Positions 24,391 to 31,861 are shown, counted from the first letter of the stretch. The stretch is 31,861 nt of DNA from an uncultured bacterium (GCA_947364395.1 CANASS010000024.1:1-31861), one strand, 5' to 3'. A program made the numbers and translations. Notes: a model not told the origin generated them from the sequence alone.

Positions 24391-25289
24391 TTGAAGTGAA
24401 AAACGTGGTCAAAAGCTTCGACGGCTTCCACGCCCTGGACGGGCTGACCATGACGGTGCCCCACGGGGCCATCTACGGGCTGGTGGGGCCCAACGGGGCG
24501 GGCAAGTCCACCATCCTGCGCCACCTCACCGGGGCCTACCGGCAGGACTCCGGGGACATCCTGCTGGAGGGCGCGCCCATCTATGAAAACCCCGCCGCCA
24601 AGACCCGGATGGCGGGCATACCCGACGAGCTGTACTATTTCACCTCCGCCTCCACCAGGGACATGATGAAGTTCTACCGGGGAATCTACCCCTCCTTCGA
24701 CATGGACCGCTACGCCAAGCTGAAGGACGCCTTCCCCGCCGTGGACGAAAAGCGGCCCATCCGCCGCCTGTCCAAGGGGATGCAGAAGCAGTCGGCGTTC
24801 TGGCTGGCCCTGAGCTGCAAGCCGGACTACCTGCTGCTGGACGAGCCGGTGGACGGCCTGGACCCCGTCATGCGCCGCCAGGTGTGGTCCCTGCTCATGG
24901 GGGACGTGGCGGAGCGGGGGACCACGGTGCTGGTGTCCTCCCACAACCTGCGGGAGCTGGAGGACGTGTGCGACCACGTGGGCCTGCTGAGCCACGGCAA
25001 GGTGGCCCTGGAGCGGTCCCTGTCCGACCTCCAGGGGGGCACGGTGAAGCTCCAAATCGCCTTCCAGGAGGAGACGCCCCCCGCCCTGCCCAACGGAATC
25101 CAGGTGGTGCACACCGACCGCGTGGGCCGGGTGTACACCTACATCGTCCGGGGGAGCGCGGAAGAGGTGGAGGCCCAGTTCAAGCCCTTCGCCCCGCTGT
25201 TCATGGAGGCCCTGCCTTTGACGCTGGAGGAGATCTTTATCTATGAAATGGGAGGTGAGGACTATGCGGTCCGGGACATCGTCCTTTAA
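24387..25289 (+). CDS. ABC transporter ATP-binding protein
   Basis: A 300-residue ATPase subunit. Walker A GPNGAGKST is at residues 34-42, a signature-like LSKGMQKQ precedes Walker B YLLLDEPVDGLDP, and the H-loop is SSHNLRE. The C-terminal 80 residues form the extra domain common in YtrB/CcmA-like exporters. Translation is coupled to the GntR gene by ATGA and to the permease by a 26-base overlap. It powers the adjacent permease. Ytr-type systems respond to cell-wall-active antibiotics in Bacillus; that role here is only an analogy. Confidence 0.93.
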   Translation: MIEVKNVVKSFDGFHALDGLTMTVPHGAIYGLVGPNGAGKSTILRHLTGAYRQDSGDILLEGAPIYENPAAKTRMAGIPDELYYFTSASTRDMMKFYRGIYPSFDMDRYAKLKDAFPAVDEKRPIRRLSKGMQKQSAFWLALSCKPDYLLLDEPVDGLDPVMRRQVWSLLMGDVAERGTTVLVSSHNLRELEDVCDHVGLLSHGKVALERSLSDLQGGTVKLQIAFQEETPPALPNGIQVVHTDRVGRVYTYIVRGSAEEVEAQFKPFAPLFMEALPLTLEEIFIYEMGGEDYAVRDIVL

Positions 25290-27102
25290 GTTCTTCAATT
25301 GGACTATTTTCAAGAAAACCGTCTTGCGCTACTGGCCCGTGTGGGGGACCTACTCCATCGTCTGGCTGATGTCCCTGCCCCTCCAGGGGCTGATGATGCT
25401 CCAGCTGGACGCCCAGAACCGGTCCTCCGCCGACAACTTCAGCTATATCGAGCGCTTTGCTCATGACGTGCCGGAGTCGGTCCGCCTGTCCCTGGTGCTG
25501 GCGGTGGTGTTCGGGGTGCTGTGCGCCATGGCGGTGTGCAGCCACCTCTATAACCCCCGGTCGGCCAACTTCTTCGGCTCCCTGCCCGTCCGGCGGGAGG
25601 GGATGTTCCTCACCCACTACCTGGCGGGGCTGGCCTTCCTCATCGTGCCCAATGTGATCGTCTTTCTGCTCACCCTGCTGGTGGAGGCCATCGGCGGAGC
25701 GGTGTTCCTGCCGGGGCTGTGGTTCTGGCTGGCGGCCACCTGCGGGGAGTGCCTCTTCTTCTACTCTATGGCGGTGTTCTGCGGCATGTTCACCGGGCAT
25801 ATCCTGGCCCTGCCCGCTTTCTACGGCATTTTCAACGTGCTGGCCTACGGGGTGTACTTCCTGGTAAAGACGATGTTCCAGCGGTTTTACTACGGCTTCA
25901 CCGACTTTGGGGACACGCTGAGCGAGATAGTGACGTGGCTCACCCCCATCGCCAGGCTGGGACGCAGCTCGTCCGTGTATTTCTGGGAGAAGGAGGACGG
26001 CTTCAAGGTGTTCGGTCTGGAGGCTGTGGCGGTCTATGCGGCGGCGGCGGTGGCGCTGGCCGCAGCCTCCTTCCTTCTTTACCGGGTCCGGCGGCTGGAG
26101 AGCGCCGGGGATGTGGTGTCCGTCAAGTGCATGCGCCCGGTGTTCCAATACGGCGTGGCCTTCTGCGCCGGACTGGCCCTGGGCATTTTCACCACCGCCT
26201 TTTTGAACGGGGAGGAGCCCACCCTGATGATCTCCATTCTGGTGTGGGCCGTCATCGGCTGCTTCGTGGCCCGGATGCTGCTGGAAAAGTCCTTCCGGGT
26301 GTTCCGCTACTGGAAGGGAGCGGCCATCTCCGCCGGGGTGTTCCTTCTGCTGTTCCTGGCGGTGGGCTTCGACCTCACCGGGTTTGAGACCAGGGTGCCC
26401 ACAGCGGACCAGGTGGAGTCGGTGGAGCTGGACGGGGCCCAGCTGTGCTACCTCTACGACGGCGGGGACCGCGTCACAACCGTGGCCAGCAGCCCGGAGC
26501 TGGTGGACTATGCCATCCTGCTCCACCAAACGGCGGTGGACCAGCGGGACGAACGGCCCGCCGGGACCACGGCCAGCACCACCCTGCGGGTGACCTACCG
26601 CCTGAAAAACGGCGGAGAGCTGTCCCGGTATTACAACGACCTCCGGGTGTATCCCAGCGAGGCGGACCAGGAGGGCACCGCCGCCTGGGCCATCCAGCAG
26701 ATGTACAACGACCGGGAGCTGTACTGGGAGGGCTACGGTTTTAAGCGGGCCGAACAGGTGCTGACCGAGGAGGGCGGCCGCCTCCAGGAAGCCCTGTATG
26801 AGGCGTACGGCGAGGGCGGAGAATCGGGCCGGCCCCTGTACTACGGCGGGTCGGACGCCATGGCGCTGTACGAGGCGGTGAAGGAGGATTTCCAGGCGGG
26901 CCGCATCGGCGTGCGCCGTGTGGCGGACTGGGACAAGAATAGCCTGGAGAACCAGCGCAGCCTGACCTTCTCCTTCGCTGTGGAGGATAAATACGGCTGG
27001 CACATCGACATCCGGGTGCAGGACACGGCGTCCAGCACGCTGGCGGTGATGGAGCGGCTGGAGCAGGAGGGCGCGGGGCAGGACCATATGACCTCCGACT
27101 GA
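25264..27102 (+). CDS. ABC transporter permease with large extracytoplasmic C-terminal domain
   Basis: A 612-residue membrane protein. About eight to ten hydrophobic helices (residues 20-365) are followed by a soluble tail of about 240 residues beginning VPTADQVESVELDGAQL. The start at 25264 is used because GGGAGGTGAGG sits just upstream; a start at 25243 would lie inside that site. Partner of the preceding ATPase. The TGA at 27100 is followed by 38 further in-frame sense codons before the next stop at 27217-27219, so this copy may be shortened by a single nonsense change. Confidence 0.88.
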   Translation: MRSGTSSFKFFNWTIFKKTVLRYWPVWGTYSIVWLMSLPLQGLMMLQLDAQNRSSADNFSYIERFAHDVPESVRLSLVLAVVFGVLCAMAVCSHLYNPRSANFFGSLPVRREGMFLTHYLAGLAFLIVPNVIVFLLTLLVEAIGGAVFLPGLWFWLAATCGECLFFYSMAVFCGMFTGHILALPAFYGIFNVLAYGVYFLVKTMFQRFYYGFTDFGDTLSEIVTWLTPIARLGRSSSVYFWEKEDGFKVFGLEAVAVYAAAAVALAAASFLLYRVRRLESAGDVVSVKCMRPVFQYGVAFCAGLALGIFTTAFLNGEEPTLMISILVWAVIGCFVARMLLEKSFRVFRYWKGAAISAGVFLLLFLAVGFDLTGFETRVPTADQVESVELDGAQLCYLYDGGDRVTTVASSPELVDYAILLHQTAVDQRDERPAGTTASTTLRVTYRLKNGGELSRYYNDLRVYPSEADQEGTAAWAIQQMYNDRELYWEGYGFKRAEQVLTEEGGRLQEALYEAYGEGGESGRPLYYGGSDAMALYEAVKEDFQAGRIGVRRVADWDKNSLENQRSLTFSFAVEDKYGWHIDIRVQDTASSTLAVMERLEQEGAGQDHMTSD

Positions 27103-27219
27103 GATTTCCCGGAGAGCATGGAGCCCGTTGACGGGCCGGAGATCCTGGAGGACGGCACGGCGGCGGCCTATCCCACCGTGTCGGCGGAGCCTCTGCCCGC
27201 TGATGAGGCGGCGGAATGA
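27103..27219 (+). pseudogene. Possible cut-off C-terminal tail of the permease
   Basis: In the same frame as the permease and directly after its TGA, 38 codons run without a stop and encode an acidic, Pro/Ala-rich peptide (ending PLPADEAAE). An internal ATG (27118) lacks a ribosome site. Codon use matches the permease. It is either a tail lost by a TGG-to-TGA change or simply 3' sequence. Confidence 0.35.
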
Positions 27220-27271
27220 CCTCCTCCCGGCTGCGCAAAAGTGAAATTTTCTCCCTTTAGGAGGTAACAGC

Positions 27272-27625
27272 ATGAAACAATATGGGAAGATAGCGGTCTG
27301 TTTGCTGCTCCTGCTGACACTGTGCGCCTGCGGCAGTTATGAGTCCAAGGTTGCGGGCGTTTGGCAGGGAGACGGGAGCCTGGACTCAGGGATCGCGGGA
27401 GAGATAGACGGACCGCCCCCCTTCGACGGTGCGGCGCGGTGGGAGTTTGACGGCGCGGAGAGGGCCGTGGCCACCGTAGGTGGAAGAGACCTGGAATTCC
27501 GCTACTACGCCAGTGACGACACCCTGACCCTGAACGATGGCGGGGAAGTATCCTGGGGCGTGCCATATGAGCTGAAGAGCGATACCCTGCGCATCGGCAA
27601 CGCCACATATACAAAGGTAAAATAA
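27272..27625 (+). CDS. Small lipoprotein of unknown function
   Basis: A 117-residue protein with a lipoprotein signal (MKQYGKIAVCLLLLLTLCAC; probable acylated Cys at 20 after LCA). The remaining 95 residues look like a small beta-rich domain (VAGVWQGDGS; ARWEFDGAE; LEFRYYASDDTLTLNDGG), the layout seen in many Firmicute lipoproteins with a 'W.GDG' lipocalin-like fold. AGGAGG precedes the start. It follows the ABC operon by 52 bases after the putative tail and may be co-transcribed. No specific function can be given. Confidence 0.85.
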   Translation: MKQYGKIAVCLLLLLTLCACGSYESKVAGVWQGDGSLDSGIAGEIDGPPPFDGAARWEFDGAERAVATVGGRDLEFRYYASDDTLTLNDGGEVSWGVPYELKSDTLRIGNATYTKVK

Positions 27626-27635
27626 TAAAAAATTC

Positions 27636-27667
27636 GTCAGGCGCCGGGGCTGTCTCCGGCGCCTGAC
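27636..27667. terminator. Hairpin terminator after the lipoprotein gene
   Basis: GTCAGGCGCCGG pairs with CCGGCGCCTGAC. A T-run follows on the minus strand but not on the plus strand, so it is an imperfect terminator for the genes that precede it. Confidence 0.6.
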
Positions 27668-27709
27668 GTACGCTTGAAAAACCCTCCCGGCGAAATGGGC
27701 GGGATTGGC

Positions 27710-27739
27710 TTGACATTTGTGGCCGGGTGCGGTTATAAT
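27710..27739 (+). promoter_or_regulatory. Promoter of the PilZ gene
   Basis: TTGACA (27710-27715) and TATAAT (27734-27739) with an 18-base spacer. The start site near 27746 excludes the ATG at 27742 as the coding start. Confidence 0.85.
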
Positions 27740-27765
27740 TCATGGTAAGAAGAGGAGGGGATACC

Positions 27766-28491
27766 ATGAGCTTTTTCTCGTCTCTGTTCGGACGTTCGGA
27801 GGACGACCGGCCGGCGGCGCCTGCGGTGGAGGCGTCAGGGCCGCTCCCGGACCTGTACAACGGCATGACCCTGGATTTGGAGACGACGGAGGGGGAATAT
27901 ATCCTTACCGGGCGGCTGTCCGGCTACAGTCCCGGGGACACCTCGCTGACCCTGGAGCGCCAGCCCGGGGCCCTGTCTCTGGCCACCCGGGAAATGGGCA
28001 CGTCGGTGGTGATCCGTGGGGTCAGCGAGTCCATGACCCAGTTTTTCCTTCGGGGGACCATCCAGGAGTCCAACCGTCTGGTGTGCCGGGTGAAGGACGC
28101 CAAGGTGAAAACCATTTCGGAGCACCGCCATGATTTCCGGCTCCAGATGGGAATCCCTGTGGCCCTGTACCAGCGGTCCGACACGGGGCTGAGCAATCCC
28201 GAGGAATGTACCCTGGTGGACATCAGCACCGGCGGGGCCTGCATTGAGTCGGAGTATCTCCACGCCCAGGACGAGGTCCTGCGGCTGAAGGTAAAGCTGA
28301 TGGACTACGCCGCCATGGACTTTGTGGGAGAGATCATCCGGGTGGTGGAATACCAGCCCGGCAAGTTCCGCTACGGCTTTTTGTTCGCCCAGCTGGCGGA
28401 GCGGGAGCTCACCGAGCTCACCCGGACCCTGTACAACATTCAGGTAGGCAACCGCACCACTTGGATGCGCACCGAGAGCGGGCATTGGTAA
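27766..28491 (+). CDS. PilZ-domain protein, predicted c-di-GMP receptor
   Basis: A 241-residue protein. An N-terminal YcgR-N-like beta domain (about 25-115) is followed by a PilZ domain with RHDFR (residues 121-125, the RxxxR motif) and DISTGG (152-157, the [D/N]xSxxG motif). Both binding motifs are intact, so cyclic-di-GMP binding is expected. GAGGAGGGG precedes the start at 27766. Alone on its transcript between a promoter and a strong terminator; no flagellar or cellulose genes are near, so the output is unknown. Confidence 0.88.
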   Translation: MSFFSSLFGRSEDDRPAAPAVEASGPLPDLYNGMTLDLETTEGEYILTGRLSGYSPGDTSLTLERQPGALSLATREMGTSVVIRGVSESMTQFFLRGTIQESNRLVCRVKDAKVKTISEHRHDFRLQMGIPVALYQRSDTGLSNPEECTLVDISTGGACIESEYLHAQDEVLRLKVKLMDYAAMDFVGEIIRVVEYQPGKFRYGFLFAQLAERELTELTRTLYNIQVGNRTTWMRTESGHW

Positions 28492-28503
28492 GAAAACGTG
28501 AAG

Positions 28504-28535
28504 GAGCGCCTGTCCCGTGGGACAGGCGCTCTTTT
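28504..28535 (+). terminator. Rho-independent terminator after the PilZ gene
   Basis: GAGCGCCTGTCCC / GGGACAGGCGCTC with a two-base loop and TTTT. It could also stop the convergent small gene ending at 28600. Confidence 0.88.
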
Positions 28536-28599
28536 GCCCGGTTTTCTCATTTGTGCGCCGCGATCAGCCGGCGCACCCGCTCCGCCGGGTTCCAGCCGG

Positions 28600-28740
28600 C
28601 TAGCGGCACCCCCGGCAATTGCGGCAGCATCCGCCGCAGCAGCCACCGGACCTGCGGGACCTCCACATAGAGCGGACGGCCAGCGCCGCGACGGCGGCCA
28701 GCAGGGCGGTCACAATGATATTTCCCAACATGGCGGGCAT
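28600..28740 (-). CDS. FeoB-associated type Cys-rich small membrane protein
   Basis: A 46-residue protein: a single hydrophobic helix (residues 4-23, LGNIIVTALLAAVAALAVRS), a short basic stretch, then a Cys/Gly cluster (GGCCGGCCRNCRGC). This is the layout of the FeoB-associated Cys-rich membrane protein family (Pfam PF12669), normally encoded next to feoB and thought to help ferrous iron uptake. GAAAGGAG precedes the ATG. No feoA or feoB lies in the window, so it is an orphan copy. A longer minus-strand frame over the same bases is a shadow. Confidence 0.75.
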   Translation of the reverse strand: MPAMLGNIIVTALLAAVAALAVRSMWRSRRSGGCCGGCCRNCRGCR

Positions 28741-28862
28741 GAAAAACACTCCTTTCCCCTGGGATTTTCAAGCATGGCGGCCATACCGCGCGGCGGGGAT
28801 GGCGGCTGGTTTCCGATCCCGGGCGCACCGTCTCTCCCGCCTTCGCCGCTGTCAGCGCCGCA

Positions 28863-28921
28863 GTTAGCACCCTCTAACCTTCGATGATTTTTAGTTTATC
28901 ATTGCGAACTCCCCTTGTCAA
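28863..28921 (-). promoter_or_regulatory. Promoter with possible metal-repressor dyad
   Basis: Minus-strand TTGACA (28916-28921), 17 bases, TAAACT (28893-28898). Just after the start site lies a dyad GTTAG-N6-CTAAC (28863-28878), similar in half-site to DtxR/IdeR boxes. Iron control of the small Cys-rich gene is inference. Confidence 0.5.
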
Positions 28922-29126
28922 GGGCTTGCGCCAAGAAAATAGTTCAGCTGGAAGTCCTTTGCGGCAGGCCCATGCCGCCTATACGCGGGGTTTAGCGGGC
29001 ACAAGGGGTCTGTGATGCAATGGCCCAGAGGGAACGGCAGGTTTTTGAAATAAACCAGCTAAACCGCCTCGACTTTGGCCATACTGTATGATAAAATTGT
29101 GGAAACAGAAACGGGAGGGGCATTTT
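28922..29126. other. Intergenic stretch before the GNAT gene
   Basis: No gene is seen. It holds a small GCGGCA/TGCCGC hairpin (near 28962) and, close to the GNAT start, TATGAT as a possible -10 without a good -35. GGGAGGGG at the end is the GNAT ribosome site. Confidence 0.4.
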
Positions 29127-29768
29127 ATGCTGACCATCAGAAACGAGACCCAGGCGGACCGCCAGGCCGTGGAGGAAATCACCCGGCGGGCCTTTTACAA
29201 CATCTACGCCCCCGGCTGTGTCGAGCACTACTTGGTTCACATCATGCGGGACCACCCCGACTTCATCCCGGCCCTGGATCTGGTGGCCGAGCTGGACGGC
29301 CAGGTGATCGGCAATGTGATGTACACCAAGGCCACCCTCACCGGCGGGGACGGAGCGGTGAAGGAAATCCTCACCTTCGGCCCGGTGTCCATCGCCCCGG
29401 AGCACCAGCGGAAGGGCTACGGCGGACAGCTGCTGAAGCACTCCTTCCAGCGGGCGGCTGAGCTGGGCTGGGATACGGTGGTCATCTTCGGGAGCCCCGC
29501 CAACTACGTGGGACTGGGCTTTAAAAGCTGCCGCCGGTTCAACGTATGCCTGGAAGGCGGGCGGTTTCCCTCAGCCATGCTGGTAAAGGAGCTGAGAGAG
29601 GGGGCCTTGGACGGCCAAAGCTGGGTGTACCGGGACAGCCCCGTCATGGCCATCGACCAGGAGGCGGCCCGGCGGTATGACGACACACTGGAGCCCATGG
29701 AAAAGGAGTACCGGCCCAGCCAGGAAGAGTTTTATATCATGAGTCACTCCTCCGTGGCGGAGGATTAG
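29127..29768 (+). CDS. GNAT-family N-acetyltransferase (YhbS-like)
   Basis: A 213-residue acetyl-CoA-dependent acyltransferase. The GNAT core is visible: N-terminal IRNETQADRQAVEEITRRAF, beta strands through IGNVMY, then the acetyl-CoA loop VSIAPEHQRKGYGGQLL (Q/RxxGxG/A type) near residue 105 and FGSPANYVGLGF, typical of the YhbS (COG3153) group. The acceptor is unknown. The start at 29127 has GGGAGGGG upstream; the frame beginning at 29088 lacks one. Confidence 0.88.
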   Translation: MLTIRNETQADRQAVEEITRRAFYNIYAPGCVEHYLVHIMRDHPDFIPALDLVAELDGQVIGNVMYTKATLTGGDGAVKEILTFGPVSIAPEHQRKGYGGQLLKHSFQRAAELGWDTVVIFGSPANYVGLGFKSCRRFNVCLEGGRFPSAMLVKELREGALDGQSWVYRDSPVMAIDQEAARRYDDTLEPMEKEYRPSQEEFYIMSHSSVAED

Positions 29769-29790
29769 GGCGGAATAAGCACACTGAAAA

Positions 29791-29818
29791 CGGGGCGGCC
29801 CCAATTGGGGCCGCCCCG
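29791..29818. terminator. Bidirectional terminator between GNAT gene and prmA
   Basis: CGGGGCGGCCCC / GGGGCCGCCCCG with AATT loop. TTTT follows on the minus strand (for prmA); a weaker GTTTCC follows on the plus strand. Confidence 0.8.
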
Positions 29819-29858
29819 CCGCGTTTCCTCTGCGGAATGGATGGCAATCCCGCCGCCG

Positions 29859-30803
29859 TCAGGCCCGCACGGCCTGAAAGGCGTGCCAGCCCCCGCGCTC
29901 CAAATGGCTCACGACGGCAAAGCCGTTGTGCTCCAAAGCGGCTTTGACCTCCTCCTGCCTTCCGTCGATAATGCCCGAGGTGAGGAACACCCCGCCGTCC
30001 GTCATGAACCGTCCCGCCGTGGCGGACAGGGGGATAATCACATCGGCCACGATGTTGGCCAGCACCACCCGGTTTTGTCCCGGCTCCAGCCTGGCCGCCA
30101 GCTTCTTGTCGCTGAGCACGTCCCCGGCGTACACCGACAGGCGGTCCGGCCCCACCCCGTTCAAAGCGGCGTTCTCAAAGGCCACGTCCGCCGCCTTGGG
30201 GTCGATGTCCACCCCAATGGCCCGGGAAGCCCCCAGGGCCAGCGCCGCGATGGCCAAAATGCCCGACCCGCAGCCCAGGTCCAGCACCTTGTCCCCGGGG
30301 CGCAGGGCCTCTTCCAGCAGCTCCAGGCACAGCTGGGTGGTGGGGTGGGCCCCGGTGCCAAAGGTAAGCCCCGGGTTCAGGTACAGGGGGGCCCGACCCT
30401 CCGGCGTCCCCTGCCCCCGCATCCAGTCGGGGACGATGTACACCCGCTTCCCCACCGGGATGGGCTGGTAGTATTTCTGCCAGGAGGTGGCCCAGTCCTC
30501 CTCCCGCAGGGAGACGGTCTGGGGCTCATACTCCTCCAGCCCCGCCAAATACTGCCGGAGCTGCGTTTGCCCCGCTTCACTGTCCGGCACGTAGAACTTT
30601 ACCCGGCTGGCCCCCTTCATGCGGGCGGCCAGCCCCTCGTCCACGTAGTCCCAATACTGGCGGTTCTGCTCCAGAAAGCGGAGGAAATCCCCCTCTTCCT
30701 CCACCACCAGCCCTGCCATGCCGTTGGCGGTGAGCATATCGCACACCCGGTCCAGCCTGTCCGCCGGGACGGGCAGGGTTACTTCCAGCCATCTATCGTC
30801 CAT
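29859..30803 (-). CDS. prmA: Ribosomal protein L11 methyltransferase
   Basis: SAM-dependent methylation of ribosomal protein L11. The 314-residue length is normal. The N-terminal L11-recognition domain (1-100) is followed by a linker with DWATSWQKYYQPI, then the methyltransferase with FGTGAHPTT, motif I LDLGCGSGILAIAA, acidic GVDIDPKA, and NIVADVI. GGGGGC precedes the start. Third gene of a minus-strand set with the XRE regulator and small membrane protein, 40 bases after the latter. Confidence 0.95.
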   Translation of the reverse strand: MDDRWLEVTLPVPADRLDRVCDMLTANGMAGLVVEEEGDFLRFLEQNRQYWDYVDEGLAARMKGASRVKFYVPDSEAGQTQLRQYLAGLEEYEPQTVSLREEDWATSWQKYYQPIPVGKRVYIVPDWMRGQGTPEGRAPLYLNPGLTFGTGAHPTTQLCLELLEEALRPGDKVLDLGCGSGILAIAALALGASRAIGVDIDPKAADVAFENAALNGVGPDRLSVYAGDVLSDKKLAARLEPGQNRVVLANIVADVIIPLSATAGRFMTDGGVFLTSGIIDGRQEEVKAALEHNGFAVVSHLERGGWHAFQAVRA

Positions 30804-30843
30804 ATGATTGCCCCCATGTACCCGCGCTTCGCCCGTTCGCGGC

Positions 30844-31158
30844 TCAGCGCACCTTAATCTGCTTCACGCTGTCCAGCCGGATCAGCTTTTCGCACTCGTT
30901 CTTTTTGCCCTCGTTGGCCAGCACCAGGGCCCAGTCCTCGTCGGCGTCCAGGATTTTGCACGCCTTGCCCATCACGTCGCCGTCCCCGGCCTCCACCGTG
31001 AGGGTGACGGTCTTTCCCACCTGCTTGCGCATCTGGTCCCCCAGCCCCGCAGTCCCTTTGGCGCTGAGTCCGTTGTCCCGCAAAACGCGCTCCAGCCGCT
31101 TCACCCGCTCATACAGGAAAATGATCCCGACAAACGCAATTATTCCGAAATATTCCAT
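30844..31158 (-). CDS. Small membrane-anchored protein sharing a domain with the neighbouring XRE protein
   Basis: A 104-residue protein. An N-terminal hydrophobic helix (1-16) is followed by a basic coiled stretch (LYERVKRLERVLRDNG) and a C-terminal domain (about 47-104) that looks like a small beta barrel: GKTVTLTV..., CKILDADEDWALV, KNECEKLIRLDSVKQIKV. That domain aligns with residues 85-150 of the upstream XRE protein. Its ribosome site GAGGAGG overlaps the XRE stop, so translation is coupled. Function unknown. Confidence 0.8.
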   Translation of the reverse strand: MEYFGIIAFVGIIFLYERVKRLERVLRDNGLSAKGTAGLGDQMRKQVGKTVTLTVEAGDGDVMGKACKILDADEDWALVLANEGKKNECEKLIRLDSVKQIKVR

Positions 31159-31171
31159 AACCCGGCCCTCC

Positions 31172-31654
31172 TCAGTTCAGCTCCAGGGGGGAGCGCTTCG
31201 CCGCCTCCCCGTCCTTGAGGAAGGTGATGGTGCTGATGGCGGTCAGAGGGATAAGCCGCACCTCGTTTTTCTGGGGCTTCTTCTGGTTGACCACCACTTC
31301 CACGTTGGCCCAGGCCCCGTCGAAGTCCTGGATGACGCACCAGTCATGGACAATGGGCATCCCGTCGTCCTCATAGAAGGTCAGCTTCACCCGCTTCCCC
31401 TGGGCCTGCCTCAGCAGGCGGGTCACTGCGGCCGGGGCGGGCGTTCCTTTCTCGTCCACTCCGTCTTGCAGGAGGTAGTCGCAGCTCACCTCCAGAATCT
31501 GCGCCATGCGCACAATCTTGTCCGTCTCCGGGTAGGCCGCGTCCGACTCCCAGCGGCTCACCGCCTGCCGGGTCACGTCCAGTTTTTCCGCCAGCTGCTC
31601 CTGGGTCAGGTTTTTGGCCCGCCGGGTGGAAGCCAGCTTGTTTCCTAAGCTCAT
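31172..31654 (-). CDS. XRE-family regulator with C-terminal beta-rich domain
   Basis: A 160-residue protein. The Cro/C1 HTH spans residues 1-65 (LTQEQLAEKLDVTRQAVSRWE; SCDYLL). The C-terminal domain (about 84-150; GKRVKLTFYEDDG, CVIQDFDGAWANV, KNEVRLIPLTAISTITFL) matches that of the small membrane protein 13 bases downstream. GAGGTGATG lies before the start. First gene of a three-gene set ending in prmA. A palindrome lies within its promoter, suggesting autoregulation. The ligand is unknown. Confidence 0.87.
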   Translation of the reverse strand: MSLGNKLASTRRAKNLTQEQLAEKLDVTRQAVSRWESDAAYPETDKIVRMAQILEVSCDYLLQDGVDEKGTPAPAAVTRLLRQAQGKRVKLTFYEDDGMPIVHDWCVIQDFDGAWANVEVVVNQKKPQKNEVRLIPLTAISTITFLKDGEAAKRSPLELN

Positions 31655-31682
31655 AACATCACCTCATGGATTTGATGCCCCC

Positions 31683-31705
31683 AGCATACCAAAACCAGTT
31701 GGTTT
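31683..31705 (-). promoter_or_regulatory. XRE promoter with palindromic operator
   Basis: Minus-strand TGGTATGCT (extended -10, TATGCT at 31683-31688). The palindrome AAACCA-GT-TGGTTT (31692-31705) fills the -35/-10 spacer and is the best operator candidate for the XRE protein. Confidence 0.6.
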
Positions 31706-31861
31706 GAACAGCGTTTTGCCGTTTCAAAATGTAACGTTTGGGTTGCACAGAAGCGCGGAGCCGTCGTGAGCAGCACGGGTGGACCGGAGTGAGGGCAAAA
31801 GCCCAAGGAAGGCCAACGGCACGGATGGGTTTCGCCCGAATCGGAGGGAAGCCGCGCGTCG
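31706..31861. other. Unassigned sequence at the window edge
   Basis: No supported gene. From about 31740 the sequence changes to a GC-rich run with short repeated motifs (GGCAAAAGCCCAAGG, GGGTTTCGCCCGAATCGG) unlike coding DNA here; it may be the edge of another repeat continuing beyond the window. Confidence 0.3.

Noticed and set aside
28547..28870. 107-codon minus-strand frame over the Cys-rich small gene
   Set aside because: It overlaps the better-supported 46-residue gene in another frame, lacks a ribosome site and has shadow-like composition (Arg/Pro-rich).
1..31861. CRISPR array, tRNA, rRNA or prophage genes
   Set aside because: No regularly spaced direct repeats, cloverleaf-like segments or phage structural or integrase genes were seen.

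Overview
The window looks like chromosomal DNA of a GC-rich, anaerobic, butyrate-forming Firmicute, most likely in the Oscillospiraceae (Flavonifractor / Lawsonibacter / Intestinimonas-like). The basis is the codon style, strong TTGACA/TATAAT promoters and AGGAGG ribosome sites, a MurE with a meso-diaminopimelate type DNPR motif, the low-GC Gram-positive gene order prs-pth-mfd-foldase lipoprotein, and a thiolase/CoA-transferase pair of butyrate type. The genus is inference.

Layout. 1-355: a palindromic inverted-repeat element. 355-4803 (minus): a MarR regulator translationally coupled to a heterodimeric ABC exporter. 5010-6897: a small membrane protein, then two divergent HTH genes whose products are both membrane-anchored. 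6986-9393 (plus): a MurE-type ligase and an AraC/GyrI-like regulator. 9448-12063 (minus): thiolase and butyryl-CoA:acetate CoA-transferase, with a tandem palindromic operator at the promoter. 12202-12452: a second copy of the palindromic element. 12454-15391 (minus): a P2-type cation ATPase behind a yybP-ykoY (Mn2+) riboswitch with promoter and terminator. 15477-23058 (minus): PrsA/SurA-like foldase, mfd, pth and prs. Between pth and mfd lies a cassette of two divergent small genes bounded by long inverted, highly structured repeats. 23274-27625: an HD-domain gene divergent from a GntR-ABC operon, then a lipoprotein gene. 27766-31654: a PilZ protein, a 46-residue Cys-rich FeoB-associated type protein, a GNAT acetyltransferase, and a minus-strand operon of an XRE regulator, a small membrane protein and prmA.

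The best candidate for something undescribed is the 20.2-21.3 kb cassette: an XRE repressor and a divergent 88-residue helical protein share an operator region and sit between two roughly 270-bp inverted repeats. The repeats carry compensatory base changes in their hairpins. The cassette splits the otherwise conserved pth-mfd junction. Two shorter inverted pairs (92-352 and 12202-12452) have the same architecture, a terminal hairpin followed by a GCAAAAAGAACTTTTGAG-like tail, so the window seems to hold a family of REPIN/MITE-like elements, one of which carries genes.

The other strong points are the manganese riboswitch, which reassigns the ATPase as a probable Mn2+ exporter, and the paired GTCAGAATTCTAAC palindromes over the butyrate-operon start site. 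A regulator and its small membrane neighbour also share a C-terminal domain. No tRNA, rRNA, CRISPR array, integrase or transposase gene was seen.
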